DNA of 34,094 nt from Herminiimonas sp. Lineage in GTDB: Bacteria > Pseudomonadota > Gammaproteobacteria > Burkholderiales > Burkholderiaceae_D. Shown here in pieces: positions 1 to 8,983 of the stretch (position 1 is the stretch's first letter; each line of letters opens with the position of its first letter). The stretch is taken from NCBI GenBank assembly GCA_028292665.1, contig JAQGLW010000192.1, positions 1 to 34,094 on the forward strand. The letters run 5' to 3'. Under the pieces are notes generated by a model. The model saw only the letters and a program-made list of their open reading frames with translations, ran no database searches and was not told where the DNA came from. The position numbers were made by a program, and so were the translations under genes.

Positions 1-1088
1 TCTCAACGATACCGAATCCGGCCGGCATTTCGACAAGCAGTCCGGCCGCAGTGCAGCCCAATGGCGCGGCAGACGACGGAGCGCAGTTCAACCAGGTGCT
101 TTCGCGCGAAATCGCGGACCGCCGCAACGCTGAAAGCAAACCGGCCGGCGCCAATGCCCCGGCGCAATCGCCGTCGCAATCGCCAACAAGTTCGAACAAA
201 GCCGGATCGGCCGACGAAGACAAGCCCGCTGAAGATACCCACGCGGCGCCCGGCAGCAGCGACGCACCGGCGCAAATGCTGGCGCTTGCGGCTCAGTTCG
301 CGCAAAACATCGTCGCTGCGGCGCCGTCGCCCGCCGCGCCTGCGGCAGACCCGCTTGCCGCAGGATCGCGCATCGGCAAGGACGCATTGACGGCCGCAAT
401 CGGGAGGCCCGGAACACCGAACAAGAAAACAGCGGACGCCGTCACGGAAAAGGGTGCGATGTTCGGAACGTCCGCCCCGGGCGACGCGTTGGAGCGAGCC
501 GGCGGCGAGAAATTTTCGCAAGACCTGATTCTCGCCAGGACGCAGATCGACGCGGCCAAAATGCATGACCCGCAGCCTGCCGTCTCCGCAGCGGCGATGG
601 CATCGCTGCAGCAGGCAGCTTTCGACAAGGCGCAAACGCTGGCAGGTCATCCGGTGGAAAAACTCACGCCGCAGGTCGGTTCGCCGGGCTGGGATCAGGC
701 GCTCGGACAAAAGGTGGTGTGGATGGTCGCCGGCGGGCAGCAGAGTGCATCGCTGACGCTCAACCCGCCCGATCTGGGGCCGCTGCAAGTCGTCTTGAAT
801 GTCTCGAATAGCCACGCCACCGCGAGCTTCACCGCAGCGCAGCCGGAAGTGCGGCAGGCACTGGAAGCGGCCTTGCCGAAACTGCGCGAGATGCTGGGCG
901 ATGCGGGCATTCAGCTGGGCCAGGCCAGCGTCAATGCGGGAACATCGCAGCAACAACATGCATTCGCAGAACCGCGCCGGACGTCGAACCACAACGAGTC
1001 GGCGGACACTGTCGCAGACAGGCCGCTGCAGGTAACGCGCACGGTCCTGCCGGTTGTCCGGGACGGACTGGTGGATACCTTCGCGTAA
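1..1088 (+). CDS. fliK: Flagellar hook-length control protein FliK, C-terminal part (5' truncated by window)
   Basis: The reading frame is open from the first bases of the window, so the gene starts upstream; a GTG at 51 is in frame but is not a convincing start. The first two thirds are Ala/Pro/Gln/Ser-rich low-complexity sequence, typical of the FliK ruler region. The last ~110 residues hold the conserved Flg_hook C-terminal domain, with the pattern LTLNPPDLGPLQVVL followed by an amphipathic helix (VRQALEAALPKLREML) and a short Gly/Gln-rich tail. FliK is secreted, measures hook length and makes FlhB switch the export apparatus from hook to filament substrates; both partners (flhB, flgE) are in this window. 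The gene is closed by a strong intrinsic terminator, which separates it from the fliL-R block. Identification is secure from the C-terminal domain; the true length cannot be seen. Confidence 0.93.
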   Translation, partial: STIPNPAGISTSSPAAVQPNGAADDGAQFNQVLSREIADRRNAESKPAGANAPAQSPSQSPTSSNKAGSADEDKPAEDTHAAPGSSDAPAQMLALAAQFAQNIVAAAPSPAAPAADPLAAGSRIGKDALTAAIGRPGTPNKKTADAVTEKGAMFGTSAPGDALERAGGEKFSQDLILARTQIDAAKMHDPQPAVSAAAMASLQQAAFDKAQTLAGHPVEKLTPQVGSPGWDQALGQKVVWMVAGGQQSASLTLNPPDLGPLQVVLNVSNSHATASFTAAQPEVRQALEAALPKLREMLGDAGIQLGQASVNAGTSQQQHAFAEPRRTSNHNESADTVADRPLQVTRTVLPVVRDGLVDTFA

Positions 1089-1144
1089 TATCGGGAGGCG
1101 GGTCGCGAGAAAGAACATGTCGCCGATAATGACGTTGAGTTCAA

Positions 1145-1170
1145 AGCCGTTCTTCCTGAACGGCTCTTTT
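1145..1170 (+). terminator. Rho-independent terminator after fliK
   Basis: An 8-bp perfect stem AGCCGTTC / GAACGGCT with a 5-nt loop (TTCCT) is followed directly by CTTTTCTC. It lies 56 nt after the fliK stop and about 180 nt before fliL, so fliK and fliL-R are probably separate transcripts. No convincing promoter was found in the rest of the 261-nt fliK-fliL gap. Confidence 0.8.
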
Positions 1171-1349
1171 CTCAAGACGGCGAATTTCTCTTGACTGAAC
1201 AATAGCCGGCCGGAGCATGAACGCCATGAGGATGAGCCGGCTTCGATGCGCGGAGATGCGCGGTGTTCCGCCTTCTGTTCGATGCATCCGCCCCGCGGAT
1301 TTTTTTCAATAATAGCCACATCCCTTATTGCAGGATCAGAGCAAGCAAG

Positions 1350-1892
1350 ATGGCAACATCCACTCCCAAGATAATTCCCAAAGTCGTGCCGAAAGCGGTT
1401 TCACCGGTCGAGCCGGAGGCCGAAGCGCCGGTCGTCAAAAAATCCCGAAAGAAGCTCTTTGTGATTCTGGCCATTCTGATTCTGCTGTCCGGCGGCGGCG
1501 CGGGCGCATGGTATTTTCTGGATCAGGGCGCCGATACCAATGCCGCTGCCGACAAGGCCAAACCGGAACCGGCAAGCACACCGGTCTTTGTCGTGCTTGA
1601 TCCGTTTACCGTCAATCTGCAATCCGAAGGCGGCGATCAGTTTTTGCAGGTGGCATTTACCTTGCAGGTGGCTGACCAGGCCGAGGTGGACCTGATCAAA
1701 CTGTACATGCCGCAAGTGCGCAGCCGCGTGCTCCTTATGCTTTCCAGCAAAAGGGCATCCGAAATATCGACACTTGAAGGCAAGAAAAAACTGGCCGATG
1801 AGATCATTGCGCAAGTGAAGCAGCCCTTCAATCCGAAAGGCGCATCGCTGGGCATATCCAACGTGTTCTTCACTTCGTTCGTGATCCAGTAG
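1350..1892 (+). CDS. fliL: Flagellar basal-body-associated protein FliL
   Basis: This 180-residue protein has the FliL layout: a short basic, Pro-rich cytoplasmic N-terminus, one membrane helix (KLFVILAILILLSGGG, about residues 34-50), then a periplasmic domain with the family pattern FVVLDPFTVNLQ, a conserved QFLQVAFTLQV strand and a C-terminal VFFTSFVIQ. FliL surrounds the stator units at the inner membrane and supports torque and stator stability. The ATG at 1350 is chosen over an in-frame GTG at 1263 because the upstream extension is not FliL-like; the ribosome site before 1350 is weak. It is the first gene of the fliL-M-N-O-P-Q-R block and is followed by fliM after 4 nt. Confidence 0.92.
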   Translation: MATSTPKIIPKVVPKAVSPVEPEAEAPVVKKSRKKLFVILAILILLSGGGAGAWYFLDQGADTNAAADKAKPEPASTPVFVVLDPFTVNLQSEGGDQFLQVAFTLQVADQAEVDLIKLYMPQVRSRVLLMLSSKRASEISTLEGKKKLADEIIAQVKQPFNPKGASLGISNVFFTSFVIQ

Positions 1893-1896
1893 CATC

Positions 1897-2898
1897 ATGG
1901 CGGAGAATTTCCTCTCTCAGGACGAAGTCGATGCGCTGCTGAAAGGCGTCACCGGCGACCAGGACGAGGCGCGCGCTCCGGTCGACAATCCCGGCGTGCG
2001 ACCTTACAACCTGGCGACCCAGGAACGCATCGTGCGCGGCCGGATGCCGACGCTCGAAATCATTAACGAACGCTTCGCACGCCTGTTGCGGATCGGCCTG
2101 TTCAATTTCCTGCACCGCAGTGCCGAAGTATCGATCGGGCCGGTACGGGTTTCGAAGTACAGCGAATTCATCCGCAACCTGATGGTGCCGACCAATCTGA
2201 ACCTGGTCCACATGAAGCCGCTGCGGGGCACCGCGCTGATGGTGTTCGATCCGAATCTGGTGTTCCTGCTGGTCGACAATCTGTTCGGCGGCGACGGCCG
2301 CTTTCATACACGGGTCGAGGGCCGCGATTTCACGCAGACCGAACAGCGCATCATCCAGCGCATCCTGGGCATCGTATTCGAAACCTATGCCAAGTCGTGG
2401 GAGCCGGTCTATCCGGTCGAGTTCGAGTACATCCGCTCGGAAATGAACACGCAGTTCACCAATATCGCCACGCCGAACGAAGTGGTGATCGCAACCACCT
2501 TCACGATCGAACTCGGCCCGGTCACCGGCGAAATGCATTTCTGCATGCCGTATTCGATGATCGAGCCGATTCGCGACGTCCTCACCAGCAGCCTGCAAGG
2601 CGAAACGCTGGAAGTCGACAAGCGCTGGATACGCCTGATGACGCAACAGATACAAACCGCCGAAGTGGAAATCATCGCCGATCTCGGCATCGCCAAATCG
2701 ACGCTCGGCGCGATCCTGAACATGAAGGTCGGCGATGTCATACCGATCGTGGTGCCGGAAATGGTGGAAGCCAAAGTCGACGGCGTGCCGGTCATGGAAT
2801 GCAGCTACGGCAAGCTGAACGGCCAGTACGCGCTGCGCGTCGAAAAACTGATCCACAGTGCAAACGAATTTTCGCAAGGAGACGAGCATGGCGAATGA
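1897..2898 (+). CDS. fliM: Flagellar motor switch protein FliM
   Basis: The 333-residue length is normal for FliM. The N-terminus carries the CheY-P docking peptide (LSQDEVDALL, residues 6-15). The middle domain contains LMVFDPNLVFLLVDNLFGGDG (shared in pieces with the family) and FTQTEQRIIQRI. The C-terminal SpoA-like domain includes VDKRWIRLMTQQI and GDVIPI. FliM forms the middle of the C-ring: it binds phosphorylated CheY and flips FliG to reverse rotation. The start lies 4 nt after the fliL stop, and the 3' end overlaps fliN by 11 nt, suggesting translational coupling of the switch subunits. Confidence 0.96.
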   Translation: MAENFLSQDEVDALLKGVTGDQDEARAPVDNPGVRPYNLATQERIVRGRMPTLEIINERFARLLRIGLFNFLHRSAEVSIGPVRVSKYSEFIRNLMVPTNLNLVHMKPLRGTALMVFDPNLVFLLVDNLFGGDGRFHTRVEGRDFTQTEQRIIQRILGIVFETYAKSWEPVYPVEFEYIRSEMNTQFTNIATPNEVVIATTFTIELGPVTGEMHFCMPYSMIEPIRDVLTSSLQGETLEVDKRWIRLMTQQIQTAEVEIIADLGIAKSTLGAILNMKVGDVIPIVVPEMVEAKVDGVPVMECSYGKLNGQYALRVEKLIHSANEFSQGDEHGE

Positions 2899-3307
2899 CA
2901 ACGATACCCAGATTGCCGCAGAAGACGAATGGGGCGCGGCGATTGCCGAACAGACCCAGTCCGAAGCGGCCGCGATCAAGGCGCCGCCGGCGAGCCCGTC
3001 GGTATTCCGCGAATTTTCAGGCGACACCGCAAAAGGCGGCACGCACAACGATATCGATTTCATCCTCGACATTCCGGTGCAGCTCACGGTCGAACTGGGG
3101 CGCACCAAGATCGCCATCAAAAACCTGCTGCAACTGGCCCAGGGCTCGGTAGTCGAACTCGACGGCCTGGCCGGCGAGCCGATGGACGTCCTGGTAAACG
3201 GCTGCCTGATCGCGCAAGGCGAAGTGGTGGTGGTCAACGACAAGTTCGGCATACGCCTGACCGATATCATCACGCCGTCCGAACGTATCCGGAAGCTCAA
3301 TAAATAA
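2888..3307 (+). CDS. fliN: Flagellar motor switch protein FliN
   Basis: This 139-residue protein has an acidic, variable N-terminus (about 55 residues) and a C-terminal SpoA domain beginning at IDFILDIPVQLTVELGRTKI, the FliN signature, then LLQLAQGSVVELDGLAGEPMDV and VVVVNDKFGIRLTDI. It forms the base of the C-ring with FliM and docks the FliH-FliI export complex. The ATG at 2888 is preceded by AAGGAG at ideal spacing, inside the end of fliM; a longer in-frame ORF from 2858 is rejected for lack of a ribosome site. The stop codon shares one base with the fliO start (TAATG). Confidence 0.95.
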   Translation: MANDNDTQIAAEDEWGAAIAEQTQSEAAAIKAPPASPSVFREFSGDTAKGGTHNDIDFILDIPVQLTVELGRTKIAIKNLLQLAQGSVVELDGLAGEPMDVLVNGCLIAQGEVVVVNDKFGIRLTDIITPSERIRKLNK

Positions 3308-3720
3308 TGCGTTTCAAGATTATTCCCGCAGCCCTGTTCTGGATCGGCACGACCGCCGGCGCGGCCGGTCCGGCCAGCCCCGCTTCAGCCGGCAATCTGT
3401 TGCAAGTATTGCTGGGACTGGTTGTCGTGCTCGGCCTGATGGCCGCTGCGGCCTGGGCTCTCAAGCGCTTCGGCGCGGCAAGAATCACGGCCGGCGCGGC
3501 GGTCAGGATCGTCGGCGGCGTTTCGGTGGGCAGCCGCGAACGGGTGCTGGTGGTCGAAGTGGCGGATCAGTGGATCGTGGTCGGCGTCGCGCCGGGCCGG
3601 GTCAACGCCTTGTCGACCATGCCGCGCCGGGAAAATGCGGCGCAGCCGGAAGCCGTGCCCCCGGCCGGGAATTTCTCCGCCTGGCTCAGACAGACAATCG
3701 AAAAGCGCAATGGCAATTAA
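3307..3720 (+). CDS. fliO: Flagellar biosynthetic protein FliO
   Basis: A 137-residue protein with a signal-like N-terminus, one strong membrane helix ([22 protein letters not shown], about residues 31-52) and a small cytoplasmic domain with the FliO pattern [31 protein letters not shown]. FliO is a membrane chaperone that helps assemble the FliP pentamer of the export gate. Its start overlaps the fliN stop by one base and its end overlaps fliP by 11 nt. FliO is poorly conserved, but the domain pattern together with its place between fliN and fliP makes the call firm. Confidence 0.9.
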   Translation: MRFKIIPAALFWIGTTAGAAGPASPASAGNLLQVLLGLVVVLGLMAAAAWALKRFGAARITAGAAVRIVGGVSVGSRERVLVVEVADQWIVVGVAPGRVNALSTMPRRENAAQPEAVPPAGNFSAWLRQTIEKRNGN

Positions 3721-4480
3721 GTTTCCGTTTTTGAAGGCGGCGCGTCCGATCGCGTCGTGCATGCTGCCGCTGGTCCTGTTCAGCGTACCGCTGATTGCGG
3801 GCGCCGAAGGTCTGCCGGCATTGACCAGCACCCCCGTTCCGGGCGGCGGCCAGAGTTACTCGCTGAGTCTGCAGACGCTGCTGCTGTTGACCGCCTTGTC
3901 TTTCCTGCCGGCGGCGCTGATGATGATGACCAGCTTCACGCGCATCATCATCGTGCTGTCGCTGTTGCGGCAGGCGCTGGGCACCCAAAGCGCGCCGCCC
4001 AACCAGGTAATGGTCGGCCTGGCCTTGTTCCTGACGCTGTTCGTGATGGGTCCCGTGTTCGACAAAATCTATGTCGATGCCTATCAGCCGCTGTCGGACA
4101 ACAAGATAACGATGATGCAGGCAATCGATAAAGGCGTGGCGCCGCTGAAGGCATTCATGATGAAGCAGACCAGGCAGACTGATCTGGCGCTGTATGTGAA
4201 GCTGTCCAACAACGCGCAGCTGCAGGGACCGGACGACGTGCCGCTGCGCGTGCTGGTTCCGGCTTTCATTACCAGCGAATTGAAAACGGCTTTCCAGATC
4301 AGCTTCGCGATATTCATTCCCTTTCTGATCATCGACATGGTGGTGGCCAGCGTGCTGATGTCGATGGGCATGATGATGGTATCGCCCTCCATCGTGTCGC
4401 TGCCGTTCAAGCTGATGCTGTTCGTTCTGGTCGACGGCTGGCAGCTGCTGGTCGGCTCGCTTGCCCAAAGTTTTTATTGA
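3710..4480 (+). CDS. fliP: Flagellar export gate protein FliP
   Basis: A 256-residue integral membrane protein starting with a cleavable signal peptide (to about residue 27). Family motifs are clear: [43 protein letters not shown], the conserved [20 protein letters not shown] and a C-terminal [22 protein letters not shown] (each present in parts). FliP pentamerises with FliQ and FliR to form the export gate through which flagellar subunits pass. The ATG at 3710 overlaps fliO by 11 nt; the longer frame from 3635 is only an upstream open frame. Ten nucleotides separate it from fliQ. Confidence 0.96.
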   Translation: MAIKFPFLKAARPIASCMLPLVLFSVPLIAGAEGLPALTSTPVPGGGQSYSLSLQTLLLLTALSFLPAALMMMTSFTRIIIVLSLLRQALGTQSAPPNQVMVGLALFLTLFVMGPVFDKIYVDAYQPLSDNKITMMQAIDKGVAPLKAFMMKQTRQTDLALYVKLSNNAQLQGPDDVPLRVLVPAFITSELKTAFQISFAIFIPFLIIDMVVASVLMSMGMMMVSPSIVSLPFKLMLFVLVDGWQLLVGSLAQSFY

Positions 4481-4490
4481 GGAGTCTCCG

Positions 4491-4760
4491 ATGACACCCG
4501 AAAGCGTCATGTCGCTCGGCCGCCACGCGATGGAAGTCACACTGATGGTGGCGGCGCCGATGCTGCTGGTCGCACTGGTGATCGGCCTGGTGGTCAGCAT
4601 CTTTCAGGCCGCGACCCAGATCAATGAAATGACGCTGTCCTTCATTCCGAAGCTGGTCGGCATTTTCGTCGCGCTGGTGGTCGCCGGTCCGTGGATGCTG
4701 TCCGTCATGCTCGACTACATGCGGGAAATGCTGACCGGCATTCCGGGCATGGTGGGATGA
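4491..4760 (+). CDS. fliQ: Flagellar export gate protein FliQ
   Basis: An 89-residue protein with two membrane helices (MLLVALVIGLVVSIFQAATQI and VGIFVALVVAGPWMLSVML regions) separated by the conserved INEMTLSFIPK segment, which is diagnostic for FliQ. Four FliQ subunits wrap the FliP5-FliR1 core of the export gate. The ATG at 4491 has a strong GAGGAG ribosome site; an in-frame TTG at 4461 lies inside fliP and is rejected. It sits between fliP (10 nt) and fliR (55 nt). Confidence 0.95.
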   Translation: MTPESVMSLGRHAMEVTLMVAAPMLLVALVIGLVVSIFQAATQINEMTLSFIPKLVGIFVALVVAGPWMLSVMLDYMREMLTGIPGMVG

Positions 4761-4815
4761 CGCGGCATTTGCCGGCGCAAGCGGCTGGCATCGCGCATCT
4801 TTTATACACGCCGGC

Positions 4816-5610
4816 ATGATCACCCTCACCAGCGCCGAACTCAATACATGGATCGCGGCATTCGTGTGGCCGCTGACCCGGATCATGGGCCTGATCGCCG
4901 CCGCGCCGCTGTTCGGCAATGTCAGCGTGCCGGCCGGACTCAAGATCGGCCTCGGCGTCATGCTGGCGCTGATCGTCGCCCCTGGGGTTCCGGCATTGCC
5001 TGCGATGGACCCGATGTCGCTGCCGGGCCTGCTGATCCTCGGACAGCAATTCATCATCGGCACGGCCATGGGTTTTGCGATGCGGATCGTGTTCGCGGGA
5101 GTGGAAATGGCAGGCGATATCGCCGGCATGACGATGGGGCTGGGCTTCGCGACTTTCTTCGATCCGCAGTCGCAAGGGCGCTCGTCGGCGATCAGCCAGT
5201 TCCTGTCGCTGCTGACGCTGATGGTTTTTCTGGCGGCAAACCTGCATCTGGTGCTGCTGTCGACGCTGGTGGACAGTTTCACCACGATGCCGATCACGGC
5301 GGCGCCGATGAGCGGTCAATTATTTCGGCAACTGGTCGGCTGGGGCGGCCGCATCTTCAGCGCGGGCGTTCAGCTCTCGCTGCCCATCGTCGCGGCTTTG
5401 CTGATCACCAATATCGCGCTCGGCATCCTTACCCGCGCAGCGCCGCAGCTCAATCTGTTCGGCATCGGATTCCCGATCACCATCAGTGTCGGGTTCATCA
5501 TGATCGCGCTATCGGTTCCCTATCTGGCGCTGCCGCTGGATCGCCTGTTCCAGGAAGGATTCGAGACGATCCGGCAGATGACGACGGCCACTCTGCCCCG
5601 CATCAGGTAG
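4816..5610 (+). CDS. fliR: Flagellar export gate protein FliR
   Basis: A 264-residue polytopic membrane protein with the family's N-terminal AAFVWPLTRIMGLIAAAPLFG, the GLGFATFFDPQSQG motif near residue 115-125 and a series of hydrophobic helices to the end. FliR completes the FliP-Q-R gate and contacts FlhB, which is encoded in the - strand operon of this window. It is the last gene of the fliL-R block and ends 82 nt from the convergent flgL; I see no convincing bidirectional terminator in that gap. Confidence 0.95.
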   Translation: MITLTSAELNTWIAAFVWPLTRIMGLIAAAPLFGNVSVPAGLKIGLGVMLALIVAPGVPALPAMDPMSLPGLLILGQQFIIGTAMGFAMRIVFAGVEMAGDIAGMTMGLGFATFFDPQSQGRSSAISQFLSLLTLMVFLAANLHLVLLSTLVDSFTTMPITAAPMSGQLFRQLVGWGGRIFSAGVQLSLPIVAALLITNIALGILTRAAPQLNLFGIGFPITISVGFIMIALSVPYLALPLDRLFQEGFETIRQMTTATLPRIR

Positions 5611-5692
5611 GTCCATCCCGGTTTACTTCGAGTCCGGAAGGGCGATAAATAGCGGCCCGCCAAGGGCGACTACTCTTGTTGCGCCGCGACTG

Positions 5693-6928
5693 TCAGGTTA
5701 TGAAATTGAACAGGGAAAGTCCCGATATTTTCACGAATGATTGTTGCGCGGCAGTCAGCGTCGTCGTCTGCTGCGCCAGATCGGAAATGGCCTTGGCGTA
5801 GTCGACATTCTGCAGTGTCGAAAGCGTCTGCGCGTACTGAATATCGCGGTAGCTGCCGCCGCTGTCGAGCGAGTCGATTTCATAGAGACGCGAACCGACC
5901 GAGGCACGCACCGCCGAAACGTTGTCGAGCGCATTGGCGAGATTGCTGTTGGCGGTAGCCAGGCCTTGGGTCAGATTGGCTTTGCCGGCCGGGGTTCCGG
6001 TGGGCGCCCCCAGCAGGTTGATGAGGTCGTTCATCGTCGTGAAAAGACTTTGATTCTGGCTTGGACGCACCGTGAATTTGTCGCCGGTTGCGAGCACCGT
6101 GGCGCCGTCGGTGACGGTGATCTGCAATCCATTGAACTGGATCGGCTGGCCGCTGACGTAGTTTCCGGTCGCAACCGGAACGCCGCCGGCCGGCACCGTA
6201 TCGACCTGATAGGTGGGAATGCCGGGCGCGGCCGGGACCGTAAACGTCACATCGTAGCTGAAGGTTCCCGGCGCCGGCGCCAACGCCGCGGCATCGACAA
6301 CCGAAGCCGGCGTAACGGTGGCGTTTCCGGCATTTCCGGCGGCCGCCGCCGATACGAAAGTGTTCGTGCCGGGGATATTGTTGAATATCGCGTCGCCGGA
6401 ATCGCCGATCGACATTTGCTGCGCCGCGCCGACCTGCAGCAATTTCTGGCCCTGATCCCCGACATACTGGACCCCGGCCGCGGATTGCGAATACGGCTGC
6501 GCCGTGGTCTGGTAACCGGAAAACAGGTAATTGCCCACGCCGTCGCGGCTGTTGGCCAGTCCCACCAATTCATCGAAGCGGGTGCGCAGATCGATCGCGA
6601 TGGTTTTGCGCTGCGTGTCGTCGTACGCGCCGTTGCCGGCAGCCACGGCTTGCGTTTGCGCGTCATGGATCAGGCTCGTGACGCTTTGCAAAACGCCCTC
6701 TTCCTGCGACAGCGCATCCTTTGCATTCTGGCGATTGACGCCGAACTGCGTGTTGATCGACTGTCCCTGCGTGAGGTCGAGCGCGCGCGCCGCGGCGATC
6801 GGATCGTCCGCCGGCGTCAGTATGCGCCGGCCGGTCGACAGCTGCTCCTGTGTTTTCACCGCGCTCGCTTGCAGGTCGCTGATGCGGCTTATGCCCGTGT
6901 CAAACATGGTATTGGTGCTGATGCGCAT
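5693..6928 (-). CDS. flgL: Hook-filament junction protein FlgL (HAP3)
   Basis: A 411-residue flagellin-like protein. The start MRISTNTMFDTGISRI is the FlgL signature, followed by a heptad-rich N-terminal helix (DLQASAVKTQEQLSTGRRILTPADDPIAA). A variable Ala/Gly/Thr-rich central region follows, then a C-terminal helix (NLANALDNVSAVRASVGSRLYEID.. and QTTTLTAAQQSFVKISGLSLFNFI). FlgL joins the hook (through FlgK) to the flagellin filament and is exported late. The ATG at 6928 is chosen over a long upstream open frame that runs into flgK and reads as Arg/Gly-rich noise. It follows flgK by 11 nt and is the last gene of the flgB-L block. Confidence 0.95.
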   Translation of the reverse strand: MRISTNTMFDTGISRISDLQASAVKTQEQLSTGRRILTPADDPIAAARALDLTQGQSINTQFGVNRQNAKDALSQEEGVLQSVTSLIHDAQTQAVAAGNGAYDDTQRKTIAIDLRTRFDELVGLANSRDGVGNYLFSGYQTTAQPYSQSAAGVQYVGDQGQKLLQVGAAQQMSIGDSGDAIFNNIPGTNTFVSAAAAGNAGNATVTPASVVDAAALAPAPGTFSYDVTFTVPAAPGIPTYQVDTVPAGGVPVATGNYVSGQPIQFNGLQITVTDGATVLATGDKFTVRPSQNQSLFTTMNDLINLLGAPTGTPAGKANLTQGLATANSNLANALDNVSAVRASVGSRLYEIDSLDSGGSYRDIQYAQTLSTLQNVDYAKAISDLAQQTTTLTAAQQSFVKISGLSLFNFIT

Positions 6929-6939
6929 GATTAAACCCT

Positions 6940-8892
6940 TTATCCACCCAGTGTGAGCAGGACGGCAAACAGAGCGCTCGCCGTCTGCATGACCTTGCCG
7001 GCGGCCTGGTATGCCTGCTGATAACGCAGCAGGTTGGCCGCCTCTTCGTCGAGATTGACACCCGATTCCGCCTGCTGTGCGTTCACCGTCGACGTGTACA
7101 GTTGCTGCGCGGCGCCGCTGGTGACTTTCAGCTCGCGGGTCTTGTTGCCGACCATGTTGACCAGCTGCGAATAGGCACCCTGTAACGAGGTGCTGTTGTT
7201 GTCGACCGTGTTGGCGCTTTGCAGCCCGCCCAGCAGCAGCGCATTGCGGTTGTCGCCGACCCCTGAGATATTGGGGCCGACCGTGAACGCATCGCCGTTG
7301 GCCGGGGCGCCGGCGATCTGCACGGTCCATCCGTTGTAGCTGATGTCCGCACCCGGCGTATACGCCACACCATTTGCCGGCAGCCCGGTGCCGGTGCCGG
7401 TGACATCGAATGTCGTAGCCGAAGTAAAAGTGATCTTTACCGGTTGCCGCAGATCGGTATTGGGCGGCGGCGGCGTGTCCACGGTTCCCGCGCTGATCGT
7501 GCCCGAGCCGGTATTTGCCGCGGCAGGCGTGCTGCGGATCGGCGCCGCCGCCGCGATGGCGGCCTTGTCCGTAATTGCGACGCTGAATCCGAGCGCGGCG
7601 TTGGCGCCGTTCGCGGTCGGCCTGACGAGAAACTCGTCGCCTGCCGTCAGTGTGCCCGATACGGCGAAATCGACGCCGTCGACAGTTGCGGGCGACGCTG
7701 AAAATACCTTGCCGTCCGACAGCCGCATCACCGTGTAAGCCGCAGGCGCGGCCACGACCGGCGGGGTAGCCGCCGGATCGGCGGCAACCGCGGCGGCGGT
7801 AACTTGCAATCGATAGTCGCTGGTAGTCAGCAGACCGACATCGCTGATACTGGCCGTCAATACGCCGCCCGCCCCGTTGTTGCTGCTGGCAGTGATCAGC
7901 GGATCGGCGACATTGAAAAATTTTCCGCCCAGCGCGCCGGTCTGGTCTTGCCCGAGGCTGTGCTGCGCGTTGAATGTGGTGGCGAGCACGGTCGCCACGC
8001 GGCCGATCGCATTTTGCACGGGGTCCAGCGTATTCGCGCGGAACTCGAAAAGCCCGGCCAGGGAGCCGCCGGTCAGACCGTTTTCGGCAAGAATCGTAGT
8101 GGTGCCGTTGTTTTGATAAGCGACTTCGACCCGGCTCGGATCGGTGGGCGACACGGCTGCCGCCAGATTGTAAGTCTTGTTGCTGATAACCAGCGGCTGG
8201 CCGTTGCCGATGTAAACGTTGTAGCTGCCGTTCTGCTTGACCACCGAAACCTTGACATCCTTGCTCAAATTAGCCACCGCCAGGTCGCGCTGGTCGAGCA
8301 GGTCGTTCGGAGGGCTGCCGCCGGACGCTTGCTGCGCCTTGTCGATCGCGTCGTTCAGTTGCGCGATCTGCTTGGCATACACGTTGATATCATTGATGCC
8401 GGCGGTGATCTGGTCGTTGACCCCTTGGCGAATCTCGCTCACCTGGGCGTCGAGCCCCTGAAAGCGCGCCGCCAGCGAATCGGCCGAGGACAGCAGCGAT
8501 TGCCGTGCCGCCGCCGAATTGGGGTCGGCGCTCAAATTCTGCACGCCCGTGAAAAAATCCTGCAGCGCGGGCGACAGGCCGGCGGTAGGGTCGGCTACCA
8601 TATTATTGATTTGCTGGATCTGCGTGTAGTAACTGTCGAGCTGGCTTTTGGACGTTTGCGCGGACAGCACCTGGTTGCCGAGAAATTCGTTGTAGACCCG
8701 GTTCACCCCAGTCACCTCGGTGCCCTTGCCGATGTAGCCGAAGCCGCTATCCTGCCCGGCGAGTGCGCTCTGAACCACGATTTGCCGGCTGTATCCGGGC
8801 GTGGACGCGTTGGCGATATTGTGCCCGGTCGTGACGAGCCCTGCTTGCGCTGCGGCGAGCGCGCTTTGACCGACGCTGAGAATATTGGCCAT
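6940..8892 (-). CDS. flgK: Hook-filament junction protein FlgK (HAP1)
   Basis: A 650-residue protein with the rod/hook family N-terminal motif (QSALAAAQAGLVTTGHNIANASTPGYSRQ, residues 8-36) and the matching C-terminal motif (VNLDEEAANLLRYQQAYQAAGKVMQTASALFAVLL). The long central region is Ala/Thr/Asn/Gly-rich and variable, as expected for the exposed D2 domain. FlgK caps the hook and is the first layer of the hook-filament junction. The ATG at 8892 fits the family start (MANILSVG). There is a 91-nt gap from flgJ. Confidence 0.95.
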   Translation of the reverse strand: MANILSVGQSALAAAQAGLVTTGHNIANASTPGYSRQIVVQSALAGQDSGFGYIGKGTEVTGVNRVYNEFLGNQVLSAQTSKSQLDSYYTQIQQINNMVADPTAGLSPALQDFFTGVQNLSADPNSAAARQSLLSSADSLAARFQGLDAQVSEIRQGVNDQITAGINDINVYAKQIAQLNDAIDKAQQASGGSPPNDLLDQRDLAVANLSKDVKVSVVKQNGSYNVYIGNGQPLVISNKTYNLAAAVSPTDPSRVEVAYQNNGTTTILAENGLTGGSLAGLFEFRANTLDPVQNAIGRVATVLATTFNAQHSLGQDQTGALGGKFFNVADPLITASSNNGAGGVLTASISDVGLLTTSDYRLQVTAAAVAADPAATPPVVAAPAAYTVMRLSDGKVFSASPATVDGVDFAVSGTLTAGDEFLVRPTANGANAALGFSVAITDKAAIAAAAPIRSTPAAANTGSGTISAGTVDTPPPPNTDLRQPVKITFTSATTFDVTGTGTGLPANGVAYTPGADISYNGWTVQIAGAPANGDAFTVGPNISGVGDNRNALLLGGLQSANTVDNNSTSLQGAYSQLVNMVGNKTRELKVTSGAAQQLYTSTVNAQQAESGVNLDEEAANLLRYQQAYQAAGKVMQTASALFAVLLTLGG

Positions 8893-8983
8893 GATCCTGT
8901 CTTCTATGTCGCGATATCACTATCATCGGCACGCCGCCTGAAAACTTTAGGCGGACGATTCGATGGTCCTGTTCAATCAATTA

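Noticed and set aside
1122-1129. GCCGATAA, a sigma-28 -10 match just after fliK
   Set aside because: The -35 position 15 nt upstream reads TCGC, not TAAA, and the transcript would run straight into the terminator at 1145-1170.
3-1319. 438-residue - strand open frame opposite fliK
   Set aside because: Arg/Cys-rich with no domain pattern; it is the antisense shadow of GC-rich fliK codons. Similar long shadows opposite flgK, flhA, flhB and flhF were also discarded.
6929-7330. N-terminal extension of the flgL frame into flgK
   Set aside because: Arg/Gln/Gly-rich noise; FlgL starts at the conserved MRISTNTMFD at 6928.
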